A stretch of DNA of 64,000 bases from JBPYCR01 sp051846915. GTDB taxonomy: Bacteria > Bacillota > Bacilli > Bacillales > Amphibacillaceae. The position numbers and the translations under genes are program-made. This document shows positions 1 to 9,681 of the stretch, piece by piece. Where the stretch lies: contig NZ_JBPYCR010000001.1 of NCBI RefSeq assembly GCF_051846915.1, forward strand, positions 186,001 through 250,000, read 5' to 3'. The stretch's first letter is position 1. Each line of letters opens with the position of its first letter. The notes below the pieces were generated by a model. It was not told where the DNA came from. It saw nothing but the letters and a program-made list of their open reading frames with translations, and did no database searches.

Positions 1-1659
1 ATCAGCCATCTTTTCACCAACTTCATCGATTGCAATAAAATCATCGTACGTAGCTTGCTGTATACGATCCATCGTTTGAAAATGGACAGCGAGTGTTCGA
101 GCCGCCTTTGCTCCAATGTGGCGGATGCCTAATCCGAATAGCAACTTTTCCAGTGAGTTAGTCTTAGACGCATCAATGGCGGTCAACAAGTTTTGCACTG
201 ATTTTTCGCCCATTCGTTCAAGATTTAGCAGTTCATCTTTTTTCAGCCGGTAAATATCTGCGATTGTTTTAATCAGTTTCGCTTGAAAGAGTTGTTCAAT
301 TACTTTTTCGCCAAGCCCGTCAATGTTCATCGCATCCCGGGATACAAAATGAATAAGCCCTTCTTGAAGCTGTGCCGGGCAGTCAGGATTCAAACAGCGC
401 AATGCCACTTCTTCTTCCAAATGTACGAGTTCACTGCCGCAAGACGGGCAATTCTTTGGCATAGAAAATTCCGTTTCATTTCCGGTGCGTTTTTCCTCAA
501 TCGCCCGAACTACTTTTGGAATAATGTCTCCCGCCTTTTTCAATACGATGGTATCCCCGATTCGAATATCCATTTCTTTAATTAAATCCGCATTATGAAG
601 GGACGCCCGCTGTACGGTTGACCCGGCAATCTTGACCGGATCGAGTATGGCAGTAGGTGTTACGACACCTGTTCTTCCAACACTTAACTCAATATCCCGT
701 AGTTTTGTTACTGCTTCTGTAGCCGGGAATTTATATGCAATCGCCCAACGTGGATTTTTCGCAGTAAATCCAAGTTTCGCCTGTTGCTGCAAGTTATCGA
801 CCTTAATAACGATTCCATCTATTTCATAAGAGAGATTCGGACGTTCCGTTGTCCAATGCGCCACATATTCAATAACTTCTTCAATTGTTTCGCACCGTTT
901 CCATTCCGGATTTATTTTAAAACCAAGCTCGGACAAATAATTCAATCGATCACTATGAGAACCTATTTCCTCCGCTTCCCACTGCCCATAACCGAACAAA
1001 AACAAATCCAAGTTACGGGAGGCAGCAATTTTTGGATCCAATTGCCTTAAGGATCCGGCTGCTGCGTTTCTCGGATTAGCGAACACCATTTCTTCCTCTT
1101 CTTCCCGCTCCTTATTTAAAGCAAGAAAAGAATGAAGCGGCATAAAGGCTTCGCCGCGTACTTCGATCGTCCGTTTCTCGCTAATCGTCAACGGGACACT
1201 GCGTATCGTTCGCAAATTGCTCGTAATATCCTCTCCTATTGTTCCGTCACCACGTGTTGCTCCCCGAACAAATTTCCCGTCTTCATATGTTAATGCTATG
1301 GCCAAGCCATCTATTTTTAATTCACAAATATACGTTACCGGTTCTTGTGCTAATTGGGTTACCCGTCGATCAAAATCCCTTAAATCCGCTTCATTAAAAG
1401 CATTCCCCAAACTAAGCATCGGCACGTGGTGTTCAACTTTATGGAATTTATCCAGCGGCTGTCCACCGACTCGCTGTGTTGGAGAGGATTCAGATACAAA
1501 TTCAGGAAACGCTGCTTCCAATTTTTCTAATTCCTGCAGTTTCTCATCATACGTTGCATCAGGAACAGTTGGTTGGTCAAGCACATAATATTCGTATCCA
1601 TACTTATTTAATAATTGTATAAGGTTTTCTATCTTTTTCTTTGCCTCTTGTTTATCCAC
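1..1659 (-). CDS. ligA: NAD-dependent DNA ligase LigA (3' end outside window)
   Basis: Joins DNA nicks using NAD+ in replication and repair. The frame stays open for 553 codons to the left edge; the family is about 670 residues, so the last part of the helix-hairpin-helix domain and the BRCT domain lie outside. Visible landmarks are the adenylation motif CELKIDGLA with its catalytic lysine (near base 1300), EIDGIVIKVD (near 815), a four-cysteine zinc finger CPSC...CLNPDC (about 370-460) and a helix-hairpin-helix segment ending IDEVGEKMAD at the edge. The start is the GTG at 1659, because the ATG at 1671-1673 and the GTG at 1668-1670 lie in a frame that soon stops. The AGGATGGTG-like ribosome site overlaps the pcrA stop, so ligA is translationally close-coupled to pcrA, as in B. 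subtilis pcrB-pcrA-ligA. Confidence 0.96.
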   Translation of the reverse strand, partial: MDKQEAKKKIENLIQLLNKYGYEYYVLDQPTVPDATYDEKLQELEKLEAAFPEFVSESSPTQRVGGQPLDKFHKVEHHVPMLSLGNAFNEADLRDFDRRVTQLAQEPVTYICELKIDGLAIALTYEDGKFVRGATRGDGTIGEDITSNLRTIRSVPLTISEKRTIEVRGEAFMPLHSFLALNKEREEEEEMVFANPRNAAAGSLRQLDPKIAASRNLDLFLFGYGQWEAEEIGSHSDRLNYLSELGFKINPEWKRCETIEEVIEYVAHWTTERPNLSYEIDGIVIKVDNLQQQAKLGFTAKNPRWAIAYKFPATEAVTKLRDIELSVGRTGVVTPTAILDPVKIAGSTVQRASLHNADLIKEMDIRIGDTIVLKKAGDIIPKVVRAIEEKRTGNETEFSMPKNCPSCGSELVHLEEEVALRCLNPDCPAQLQEGLIHFVSRDAMNIDGLGEKVIEQLFQAKLIKTIADIYRLKKDELLNLERMGEKSVQNLLTAIDASKTNSLEKLLFGLGIRHIGAKAARTLAVHFQTMDRIQQATYDDFIAIDEVGEKMAD

Positions 1660-1674
1660 CCTGCCGTCACCATC

Positions 1675-3894
1675 CTATAATTTCGTAATGGGAGCAAACT
1701 TAGCCAGTAGTCGTTTGATACCTGTCGGAGCAGGAAAAGCAATATCCAGTTCAGTCGCCTCCCCTTCAAACTGCACTTTCACAACAGTACCGATTCCCCA
1801 TTTTTTATGTTCTGCTTTATCGCCGGCTTGCCATCCGACGCTTTCCGCTCCTGTTGTCGTTTCGATTTTTCTCGCTTTTCGAAGCGGGGGAGTAGCTGTT
1901 TGTTTAGATTGCCCAAACGGACCAAACATAGACGCTTTTGCTTGTTCGATCCCTTCAATTAAGTCTTCCGGTATTTCATTAATAAACCGACTAATCGGGT
2001 TCATATTTGTTCTGCCAAACAGCGTGCGCATCTGAGCGTGCGTCATATAGAGCTCTTTTTCCGCCCGGGTAATTCCTACATAAGCCAAGCGTCGTTCTTC
2101 TTCCATTTCTTCATCATCCATCATGGACCGACTATGCGGAAACACATTTTCCTCCATACCGATTAAAAAGACAACCGGAAATTCTAATCCCTTCGCTGCA
2201 TGCAGTGTCATTAATGTAATTTTTTCTTCGTTATCGGGATCTTCTTCATCAATTGAATCAATATCTGCAATTAATGCCAAATCCGTCAAAAAGGCGACAA
2301 CGGTTTTATCTTCTTCGCTCGTCTTTTCAAAGTTTTTCGTTACTGTCATAAACTCTTCCAAGTTTTCCAGCCTGCTTTGCGCCTCAATCGTTTTTTCATT
2401 TTCAAGCATTTTTTCATATCCAGTTCGTTCCAGTACAGCTTCCACCATATCGGTCGCCGTTAGAAATTCCTGTTGCTTTGTAAGAGATTCAACTAATGCG
2501 CCAAAATCAGCGAGCGCATTTGCAGCTCGTTTGGAAACACCAGTGAAGTCAACTTCCTTTACCGCTTCATAAAACGAAATATCATGTTCCGCAGCATACG
2601 CCCGTAATCGTTCGACAGATGTCTGACCGATTCCCCGTTTTGGAACATTGACGACCCGCTCAAAGCTTAAATCATCGTGAGGATTTGTAATAAGGCGTAA
2701 GTATGCAACCATATCTTTAATTTCTTTTCGGTCGTAGAACTTTGTACCGCCAACCATTTGATAAGCAATATTTGATTTAAGGAGCGCATCCTCAATCGCC
2801 CGCGACTGGGCATTTGTACGATATAAAATCGCAATCTCATAAGGAGAATATGTGCCGGTCGTTGTCAGCTCTTGGATTTTATCCGTAATAAATAACGCTT
2901 CTTCTCGTTCTGTCGAGCCTTGAAAATAATTGATCTTGCTTCCGTCTTCATTTTCAGTCCATAAATTTTTCGGTTTGCGACCTGTATTGTGATCGATGAC
3001 TTTATTAGCTGCATCTAATATTGATCTCGTTGAACGATAATTCTGTTCAAGAAATACCACACGGGCATTTGGATAATCCTTTTCAAAGGATAAAATATTT
3101 GCGATGTTCGCACCGCGCCAACGGTAAATCGACTGATCCGAATCGCCGACGACACATAAATTTTTGTACCGGCTTGCCAATTGCTTTACAAGGTAGTATT
3201 GTGCATGGTTTGTATCCTGGTACTCATCCACATGAATGTATTGAAAACGACGTTGATAATATTCCAGTGCCTCAGGAATTCGTTTAAATAAGTGGATCGT
3301 TTCCATAATCAAATCATCAAAATCAAGTGCTCCATTTTTCCGAAGCATGGCTTGATACGCTTTATATATTTGGGATACTTGTCTATCATAAAAATTGCCG
3401 ACTTTTTCTTCAAATTGTTCCGGCGTAATCAGTTCATTTTTGGCATTACTAATCTGCCCGATCATCGCCCGTGGGTCAAATTGCTTTGGATCGACGTTTA
3501 AATTTTTTAATACTTGCTTCATTGCTGATAATTGATCACTGCTGTCGATAATAATAAAATTGCGATTAAAACCGATCCGATCAATATCGCGCCGCAATAT
3601 GCGTACACACATGGAGTGAAACGTAGATACCCAAATAGCGGCACTTTCAGCACCAACAAGTCGTCCAACCCGATCTTTCATTTCCCGAGCTGCTTTATTC
3701 GTAAACGTAATCGCCAAAATACTACGCGGCGACACTTCTTTTTCATCGAGTAAATAGGCAATACGATGGGTAAGCACCCTTGTTTTCCCACTTCCCGCCC
3801 CAGCCATAATGAGCAATGGGCCGTCTGTGTGCTTAACTGCCTCTTGTTGTTCTTTATTTAACCCTTCTAATAAACCTTGCTTCGTTCGACTCAT
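1675..3894 (-). CDS. pcrA: ATP-dependent DNA helicase PcrA (UvrD/Rep family)
   Basis: 3'-5' superfamily 1 DNA helicase used in repair, rolling-circle replication and removal of proteins from DNA. The 739-residue product has the family length. Walker A AGAGSGKT lies near residue 32, the DEYQDTN Walker B box near 225, GDSDQSIYRWRGA near 252, and TLHAAKGLEFPVVF and VGITRA in the C-terminal motor domain. The C-terminal tail (EHKKWGIGTVVKV) is the Tudor-like segment that contacts RNA polymerase in PcrA proteins. It lies 14 bases after pcrB and 15 bases before ligA, which supports one transcript. Confidence 0.98.
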   Translation of the reverse strand: MSRTKQGLLEGLNKEQQEAVKHTDGPLLIMAGAGSGKTRVLTHRIAYLLDEKEVSPRSILAITFTNKAAREMKDRVGRLVGAESAAIWVSTFHSMCVRILRRDIDRIGFNRNFIIIDSSDQLSAMKQVLKNLNVDPKQFDPRAMIGQISNAKNELITPEQFEEKVGNFYDRQVSQIYKAYQAMLRKNGALDFDDLIMETIHLFKRIPEALEYYQRRFQYIHVDEYQDTNHAQYYLVKQLASRYKNLCVVGDSDQSIYRWRGANIANILSFEKDYPNARVVFLEQNYRSTRSILDAANKVIDHNTGRKPKNLWTENEDGSKINYFQGSTEREEALFITDKIQELTTTGTYSPYEIAILYRTNAQSRAIEDALLKSNIAYQMVGGTKFYDRKEIKDMVAYLRLITNPHDDLSFERVVNVPKRGIGQTSVERLRAYAAEHDISFYEAVKEVDFTGVSKRAANALADFGALVESLTKQQEFLTATDMVEAVLERTGYEKMLENEKTIEAQSRLENLEEFMTVTKNFEKTSEEDKTVVAFLTDLALIADIDSIDEEDPDNEEKITLMTLHAAKGLEFPVVFLIGMEENVFPHSRSMMDDEEMEEERRLAYVGITRAEKELYMTHAQMRTLFGRTNMNPISRFINEIPEDLIEGIEQAKASMFGPFGQSKQTATPPLRKARKIETTTGAESVGWQAGDKAEHKKWGIGTVVKVQFEGEATELDIAFPAPTGIKRLLAKFAPITKL

Positions 3895-3908
3895 ACATGT
3901 CAGCCCCT

Positions 3909-4607
3909 TTATCGATTGTCCATGCTTTTTACTGCTTGCACTGTTTTGAGCGCTTTATTGATGTCCGTATAAATACTATTCCCCACAACAATAACATCCG
4001 CATACTGTTTCATCTCGCGTGCTTGCTCGGCGGTTTCAATCCCACCGCCGTAAAAGAGCAACGTATGTTCAAGTTCCCGTTTCACCTGTTGGACAAGTCC
4101 CGGGTCTCCATATGTACCGCTATATTCCAAATAGAAAATCGGCAACTGAAACATGCGCTCAGCCATATAAGCATAAGCGAGCACGTCTCGTTCGTCGGGA
4201 AATTCGCAATTCGTCTTTTCATATACTTTTGCCTCTTTATTTAAAATACAATACCCTTCAACGGCCATCATATCCCAGTTCATCATATCTTTGTACTGTT
4301 TGATTGCTTGGTGTTGAATATCCATCATCCACTTTTTTTCCGAACTGTTCATAACCATCGGAATAAAGTAATAATCAAATCCCGGTGTGATAGCGTCCAT
4401 CGTGGACACTTCCAGGATACAATCGACTGTGTAGCGTCGGATGTTAGCTAATAAATCCAGTACGCCATCCAATGTCACACCATCGGTTCCCCCTACGATG
4501 ACAGCATCTGTTCCCGATTCGCAAATTAATTCTAAGTCTTCATCGGAAATACTTTTCGCAGGATCAAGTTTAAATATATGCTTCCATTGCTTCATTACAT
4601 TTCTCAA
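3909..4607 (-). CDS. pcrB: Heptaprenylglyceryl phosphate synthase PcrB
   Basis: TIM-barrel prenyltransferase that joins heptaprenyl diphosphate to sn-glycerol-1-phosphate, giving an archaeal-type ether lipid precursor in Bacillales. The 232-residue product has the family motifs VIVGGTDGVT (residues 36-45), YLEYSGTYGD and FYGGGI, which bind the phosphate of the substrate. The start is a TTG at 4607 with GGAGG eight bases upstream; the ATG four codons later has a poorer ribosome site. It heads the pcrB-pcrA-ligA run. The upstream space is filled by a 20-nt repeat array, so its promoter must lie within about 200 bases of the start or beyond the array. Confidence 0.95.
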   Translation of the reverse strand: MRNVMKQWKHIFKLDPAKSISDEDLELICESGTDAVIVGGTDGVTLDGVLDLLANIRRYTVDCILEVSTMDAITPGFDYYFIPMVMNSSEKKWMMDIQHQAIKQYKDMMNWDMMAVEGYCILNKEAKVYEKTNCEFPDERDVLAYAYMAERMFQLPIFYLEYSGTYGDPGLVQQVKRELEHTLLFYGGGIETAEQAREMKQYADVIVVGNSIYTDINKALKTVQAVKSMDNR

Positions 4608-4815
4608 TTACATAGCCTCCAATTTCAGCTTCATTCCTATATTATAGCAAAAATTGACGGCTGAATTTAGTTAAATGGGAAGGAATTTTGAATGGAAGTT
4701 TTTATTTGTTTTTCGAATTGTATTTAGACCTCTTTAGATGTGCTTCTATACCGCATTATATGTGAAAAAATGAGGATTTTCATGGGGCGGATTACTCTAG
4801 TATGAATCTACCGAT

Positions 4816-5324
4816 GAATGCGTGGATATACTTGCATCGAATGTGGATATAATCTCCCGAGTGCGGATATATTTGCATCGAATGTGGATATAATCTCCCG
4901 AGTGCGAATATATCGCACTGAGTGTGGATATATTGCTCCGAGTGCGGATATACTTGCATCGAATGTGGATATAATCTTCCGAGTGCGGATATATCGCTCT
5001 GAGTGTGGATATAACGCTCCGAGTGTGGATATAACTTCCCTGAATGTGGATATATTACTCCGAGTGTGGATATAGCTGCCCCGAGTGCGGATATATCGCT
5101 CTGAGTGTGGATATACCCCCCCCAAGTGCGGATATAACGCTCCGAGTGTGGATATATTGCTCCGAGTGCGGATATATCGCTCCGAGTGTGGATATATTGC
5201 TCCGAGTGCGGATATATTGCTCCGAGTGCGGATATAACTTCCCTGAATGTGGATATACTTGCATCGAATGTGGATATAATCTCCCGAGTACGGATATATT
5301 CCTCCGAGTGCGGATATATCCCTC
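4816..5324. repeat. 20-nt tandem repeat array, about 25 units (array R1)
   Basis: Imperfect head-to-tail repeat with consensus close to GAGTGYGGATATATTGCTCC. GGATATA is almost invariant, and GAATGTGG and GAGTGCGG variants alternate. Thirteen units contain TGTGGATAT, one base short of a DnaA box on the opposite strand (ATATCCACA against TTATCCACA). Because three units make 60 bases, several frames on both strands stay open and give meaningless 20-residue periodic proteins. There are no spacers, so this is not a CRISPR. It fills the gap between yerC and pcrB. Confidence 0.95.
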
Positions 5325-5390
5325 AACTATTAGAGTTCTAGTAGTCAACATCGCTGCCATTCGGCTTGATTTCACATTAAAAAGCAATTA

Positions 5391-5437
5391 AAGGCAGCAA
5401 AAGCTTCCAAATATTGAAGTCTTTCACTGCCTGCACG
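5391..5437 (-). terminator. Probable terminator after yerC
   Basis: An imperfect hairpin with outer arms GGCAG and CTGCC lies just after the yerC stop and is followed on the minus strand by T-rich sequence. It would end the yerB-yerC transcript before the repeat array. The loop is long and the T-run broken. Confidence 0.5.
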
Positions 5438-5447
5438 ATTCAGTTAC

Positions 5448-5756
5448 CTAATCATTATTATCTTTGGCTGTTTCCATTCGATTTAAAACAATTTCATACC
5501 CACCGCTACCGTAATCAATACAGCGTCTAACGCGTGAAATTGTAGCAGTAGACGCTTTTGTTTCTTTCTCAATATGGCTGTATGTACGCCCTTCATTCAG
5601 CATTTTAGCTACTTGCAGTCGTTGAGAAATCGAATGAATTTCGTTCATTGTTGCAATATCATCAAAAAATTGATAGCATTCTTCTCTTGTTTGAAGTGAC
5701 AATACGGCATCAAACAACTGATCCAGCTGGTCGCCCCTTAACTTATCAATTTGCAC
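5448..5756 (-). CDS. yerC: YerC/YecD family TrpR-like DNA-binding protein
   Basis: Small helix-turn-helix protein of the YerC family (TrpR fold); its target in the cell is not established. The 102-residue product starts QIDKLRGDQLDQLF after the initiator, like B. subtilis YerC. The helix-turn-helix is around EKETKASTATISRVRRC. The GTG at 5756 is preferred over the ATG at 5771, because GGAGGGGG sits eight bases before the GTG and the family begins there. It follows yerB closely and both are probably co-transcribed. Confidence 0.9.
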   Translation of the reverse strand: MQIDKLRGDQLDQLFDAVLSLQTREECYQFFDDIATMNEIHSISQRLQVAKMLNEGRTYSHIEKETKASTATISRVRRCIDYGSGGYEIVLNRMETAKDNND

Positions 5757-5775
5757 AAAATCCCCCTCCATTCAT

Positions 5776-6819
5776 TTAATCGCCTGATACGGTCACAGAT
5801 TGGGACATTCCTGGATTGGACGGAACAACATTAATCCACGTTTTTCCCGGAACAAATCCTGCAACCTCGCCGTCTTTAACCGGGAGGATACGGCCATCTC
5901 TATTCTCCCATTTTACCTGCTGCATTTTTCCTTTCTGCAGCAAATACGCATCTCCACCGGATTCAAAATCAATCGCCCGGCGCCCTGCGTCATCAATGAC
6001 TTCATGATAGGTTTCAATGATAAACACATTATTCAATTCTATCGGCTCTTCCGTGTTCAGTTCTACCGTTTTCTCTTGTCCATTATATCGCGTATATGTT
6101 TCATTTTCGTCATTGTATTCATATTCCACATTCGAAAATGTACTGTTGGAATATTTAATTGTTGCATGAGCGCCTGCTTCTCCATCTATGGAAGTATCTT
6201 CATCCACAAAATTCATCGGCTCATAAGTACGGGTCATTTCGTAACCTTTTGATTCCGCAACTTCATCAACAGCTCCGAACTGTAAGTAGGAATTATGCGG
6301 TGCTTTTCGAAAGCTTTCCCGTTTAAATAAATTTCCATCATTGTCGTAAATTGCTCCGTTTAAATGCTCAATTCCCCGGTTGGCGATCATGTCATCGACA
6401 AATCCTGCCGCTCCGTGATAAATATACAACGCTCCATAGTCTTTGGCTAGTTCAAAATAATACTCACGTGCACTGCGAACAGGACCAACAACTTCGGGTT
6501 TTTCACTTTGGAACAAAGCAAGCAAACGCGTAATATTTCCTTCCGCCAAAATTTCAAACACGACATCCGCCTGTGACAGGCCGGATTGCGGTCTCGCTTT
6601 CGGGTGATTGTTTACCATAACACCAACCATACGTTCGTCGACTTCAACTTCTGTTTTGATGCCTGTAAACGGATACGTATTGTTCGCTTCCACTTCCACC
6701 ATTTCTTTTGGTTCTTCCGCCGAATCTATCGGTACATTTTTATTTGCTGTTTTTTCATCTTTAGAACAGGCAACAAGCATGACAGCTATACTTGCAACCA
6801 ATAGTAACACTTTCTTCAT
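5776..6819 (-). CDS. yerB: YerB family lipoprotein (DUF3048)
   Basis: Predicted membrane-anchored lipoprotein outside the cytoplasm, with no known biochemical role. The N-terminus MKKVLLLVASIAVMLVACSK is a type II signal peptide with lipobox MLVAC, the cysteine being residue 18. An acidic linker follows, then the DUF3048 core with VMVNNHPKARPQSGLSQADVVFE and VGPVRSAR. Length 347 is normal. An AGGTG ribosome site precedes the ATG. It sits between yerA and yerC as in B. subtilis. Confidence 0.92.
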   Translation of the reverse strand: MKKVLLLVASIAVMLVACSKDEKTANKNVPIDSAEEPKEMVEVEANNTYPFTGIKTEVEVDERMVGVMVNNHPKARPQSGLSQADVVFEILAEGNITRLLALFQSEKPEVVGPVRSAREYYFELAKDYGALYIYHGAAGFVDDMIANRGIEHLNGAIYDNDGNLFKRESFRKAPHNSYLQFGAVDEVAESKGYEMTRTYEPMNFVDEDTSIDGEAGAHATIKYSNSTFSNVEYEYNDENETYTRYNGQEKTVELNTEEPIELNNVFIIETYHEVIDDAGRRAIDFESGGDAYLLQKGKMQQVKWENRDGRILPVKDGEVAGFVPGKTWINVVPSNPGMSQSVTVSGD

Positions 6820-7049
6820 TATCCCACACCTATCTTTTTTATAAACTTTCCTAGCTTGCCTATTATTTTATCAAACTTTTTAAAAATATAATATAGCTTA
6901 ATTAAAATAGCACAGTAGCAATCGGTTGGCAGGAAGACTTTTGTGCTCGTATATTTTGAATAGTCAATTTTGCGAATCAACCAAATAGCATGCGGTACGA
7001 AATAAACTTATACAATAGATTTAAAACTTTTCACACATGAAACGGATAA

Positions 7050-7092
7050 AAAAACAGACAACCCTTGTAAGTGCATCAAGGATTATCTGTTG
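7050..7092 (-). terminator. Rho-independent terminator after yerA
   Basis: Hairpin with arms ACAGACAACCCTTG and CAAGGATTATCTGT around a nine-base loop, followed on the minus strand by seven T residues. It closes the yerA transcript. The rest of the 370-base yerA-yerB gap shows only AT-rich sequence suited to the yerB promoter. Confidence 0.85.
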
Positions 7093-7189
7093 TTATTTTC
7101 TATGCTTTCACAAGGAATTAATGGAGTAAAAACACAATCCTGTGCATATTAACCATACAGCAAAGCTTCCTGTGAAACTGTTATTTTGT

Positions 7190-8932
7190 TTAACGCATAT
7201 TTGCCGGGAATATGGTCTCTCTCCGCAATACATCGTATATTCCTTGTTGAGTAATCCGAATATACGGAAGATGTGTGGATGAAAGAAACAGAATATTATA
7301 GACTGGATCATTATACAAATAGCCATAGTCCTGTAAAATATGTTTTAATTTCTTTTCTTCCGTAATAAGTTTCTTAAAATCGCCATCATGCATGACACCG
7401 CTCAGTTCCAATATCAACTCAAAAATAACCTTGCCTTCATGCACTAATACAATTCCGCCTCCAATTTCTTTGAGCCGTTTCCAAGCGATTAATATATCTT
7501 GTTTGTTTTTACCGATAAACACGAGATCCCCTGTGGAAGAATAAGAGCTTGCTAACGCTCCAAGAGTGTGCGTAAATCCCTTTATGACTGAGTTCACTCG
7601 CCATTTTCCGTAACGATCGATAAGTAATAGAAATGCTTCATGACTATTATCGGGCAACTCATCTACCGTAATATCGATCTCCACGGGATACGGTTTCATA
7701 ATAACATCATTTACAAGCTTTAATCCGATTGGAGTCGAAAATTGCAAATCGCCTATTCCCATCTCCCAATCAAAAGAAAGAGATTCAATCGCATAATTTT
7801 TCCAATTAATTGTCTGCTTTACATGCTGCTCTATTCCATCTTTAATAATCCACTGTCCTTTTGCCAATACACTCAACGGATGTGGGTCATCTTTTTCATA
7901 CAAAATATTTAAATGCGCGATCCGTCCTGGGGCAATGCTTCCAATCGACTCATGCAAGCCAAAATGTTTCGCTGCATTATAGGTTGCCATCCGGTACGCC
8001 TCTTCCAGCGGGACTCCACTTTGAATTGCTATATCAATACATACATTCATCATGCCTTTTTCATAAAAGGAAGGAGTTGATCCGTCAGTCGTCATTGTCA
8101 GCTGGTCGTATGCCTGGAAGTCCGGAGAAACAATTTCATCGAGTAACTTCGCTAAATCCGGGCGAATTGATGAATGACGAAGCCCTACCTGATATCCAAG
8201 CCGCAGTCTATCAATCACATCCGACCCCGACATAGCTTCATGATCAGCAGTAATTCCAAGTAATTTCAATTTCGTTAATGTCGCTTCCGAAGCTCCCGGA
8301 AGATGCCCTTCAATCGGCTTTCGCTGTTTCTTTGTTTCTTGAATCCAATAAAGCAGACGGTCATCTCCATCCAATAAACTTGGCCATGAAGAAAGCTCTC
8401 CACCCTGGACAACAAATTCATTTGCTACCCAGTCCATCACATCTTTTGTATTAAAAATTTCTTCTTCACGCTGCATCGGTGTTTGAGAATCATACCGCGC
8501 CCACCAATACATTGAAATAGGCAAATTATTAAAATCTTCCAATAAAGTAAACGCTTTCTTTTTATCCAATAAAGTATACCACCGCATGCTATCATTGACT
8601 AGGGTCGTAGTACCGAATTGCGCTGCATGAATCGCTAGTTGTTCCGGATTATACAACTGAAACGGGTGTGCATGTGGTTCAACGTATCCAGGGACAACAT
8701 ATTGTCCGGTCAAATCCATAACTTCTGTCGTTGAATCCGTTTCTGCCATTCGTTCACCAACATAAACGATTCGATCATTATAGATCCATATATTTCCCTG
8801 CAGCCACTCTTTCGTAAATATATTTAAATACGTCGCATTTTTTAAAATTAGCGTTGGGTATTTTTTGCCGTCCATTACTGCAACATGTTCACGCAGTTCA
8901 CGGTTTCTCCAGTAAAGTCCTTGTTCCAACAT
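7190..8932 (-). CDS. yerA: Adenine deaminase-like amidohydrolase YerA
   Basis: Amidohydrolase-superfamily protein related to adenine deaminase; the true substrate of YerA proteins is uncertain. Residues PGYVEPHAHP hold the first metal-binding histidines, EGHLPGAS and TADHEA the next, and TTDGSTPSF the aspartate region. A C-terminal adenine-deaminase-type domain contains GIVLVHEGKVIFEL. The product is 580 residues from the ATG at 8932, which has GGAGAG nine bases upstream; the in-frame TTG at 8941 touches the ribosome site. It lies between the purine operon and yerB as in B. subtilis, consistent with a purine salvage role. Confidence 0.88.
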   Translation of the reverse strand: MLEQGLYWRNRELREHVAVMDGKKYPTLILKNATYLNIFTKEWLQGNIWIYNDRIVYVGERMAETDSTTEVMDLTGQYVVPGYVEPHAHPFQLYNPEQLAIHAAQFGTTTLVNDSMRWYTLLDKKKAFTLLEDFNNLPISMYWWARYDSQTPMQREEEIFNTKDVMDWVANEFVVQGGELSSWPSLLDGDDRLLYWIQETKKQRKPIEGHLPGASEATLTKLKLLGITADHEAMSGSDVIDRLRLGYQVGLRHSSIRPDLAKLLDEIVSPDFQAYDQLTMTTDGSTPSFYEKGMMNVCIDIAIQSGVPLEEAYRMATYNAAKHFGLHESIGSIAPGRIAHLNILYEKDDPHPLSVLAKGQWIIKDGIEQHVKQTINWKNYAIESLSFDWEMGIGDLQFSTPIGLKLVNDVIMKPYPVEIDITVDELPDNSHEAFLLLIDRYGKWRVNSVIKGFTHTLGALASSYSSTGDLVFIGKNKQDILIAWKRLKEIGGGIVLVHEGKVIFELILELSGVMHDGDFKKLITEEKKLKHILQDYGYLYNDPVYNILFLSSTHLPYIRITQQGIYDVLRRETIFPANMR

Positions 8933-9186
8933 ATCAAACAACTCTCCAATTAAAATAATCTTTCCTTAACAGTTTACCATATTTATACGCAGGATTAACG
9001 TTGTTTTGCTTCGTTAAAATGACTATTTTATGACCAACCGTTATTATTGTAGAAACAAAATATTTCCAGTGCCTTGTATTTCCTGAAGAAGGGGTACTTG
9101 TTTGACTGAAGTACTCCTCTTTTTTTAATGCCGAGAACGTAAAAAGTCTTGCGTGACTGAAGCAATCCCTTGTTCATGATGTCGGA

Positions 9187-9612
9187 CATGTGGTGGAGTC
9201 CCTTGTAACCCAAACACTGCCTTCTTCTCTATTTCGAACACGTGGCGGAATCCCGTGTGACCCAAACACCGACCTCTTCTCGATTTCGAGCACGTGGCGG
9301 AATCCCGCGTGACCCAAACTCCGACTTCTTCTCAATTCGGGCACGTGGCGGAGTCCCGTGTAACCCAAACACCAACTTCTTCTCGATTCTCGAGCACGTG
9401 GCGGAGTCCCGTGTAACCCAAACACCGACCTCTTCTCGATTTCGAACACGTGGCGGAATCCCGCGTGACCCAAACTCCGACTTCTTCTCAATTCCGGGCA
9501 CGTGGCGGAGTCCCGTGTAACCCAAACACCAACTTTTTCTCGATCTCGAGCACGTGGCGGAGTCCCGCGTGACACACACACTGCCTTTTTTTCGATTTCG
9601 GGCACGCGGCTG
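9187..9612. repeat. 52-nt tandem repeat array, about 8.2 units (array R2)
   Basis: Unit starts recur at 9187, 9239, 9291, 9342, 9395, 9447, 9499, 9551 and 9603, a period of 51-53 bases. Each unit has CACGTGGCGGA, then CCCGTGTGACCCAAACACC and a pyrimidine-rich CTTCTTCTCGATTTCG. CACGTG is itself a palindrome. Open frames through the array are by-products. It occupies most of the 740-base yerA-purD gap. The same 52-nt unit returns at 42.7 kb. Confidence 0.95.
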
Positions 9613-9630
9613 GCGCTGTTAAATCCAATT

Positions 9631-9669
9631 AAAAACAGCATATCAAATCCATGGACTTGATATACTGTT
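9631..9669 (-). terminator. Terminator of the purine operon, after purD
   Basis: Hairpin with arms AACAGTATATCAA and TTGATATGCTGTT followed by TTTTTAATT on the minus strand, 13 bases past the purD stop. It is a convincing Rho-independent terminator for the operon. Confidence 0.87.
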
Positions 9670-9681
9670 AATTATTTTTAT

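Noticed and set aside
4816..5324. CRISPR array
   Set aside because: Units are directly joined without unique spacers and there are no cas genes; same for the 21- and 52-nt arrays.
4816..5324. Replication origin
   Set aside because: Near-DnaA boxes are present but dnaA, dnaN, gyrase genes and an AT-rich unwinding region are not; a titration site is the most that can be proposed.
4808..5391. Long open frames on both strands (up to 172 codons) with a 20-residue period
   Set aside because: They are a by-product of a 20-nt repeat (three units make 60 bases) and occur in several frames at once; no ribosome site or family.
9090..9127. Terminator on the plus strand (AGGGGTACTT/AAGTACTCCT then T-run)
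   Set aside because: The hairpin is real but there is no plus-strand gene before it; left out of the features as its role is unclear.
9174..9641. Open frames of 92-155 codons through the 52-nt array
   Set aside because: Periodic, overlapping on both strands, no family; explained by the repeat.
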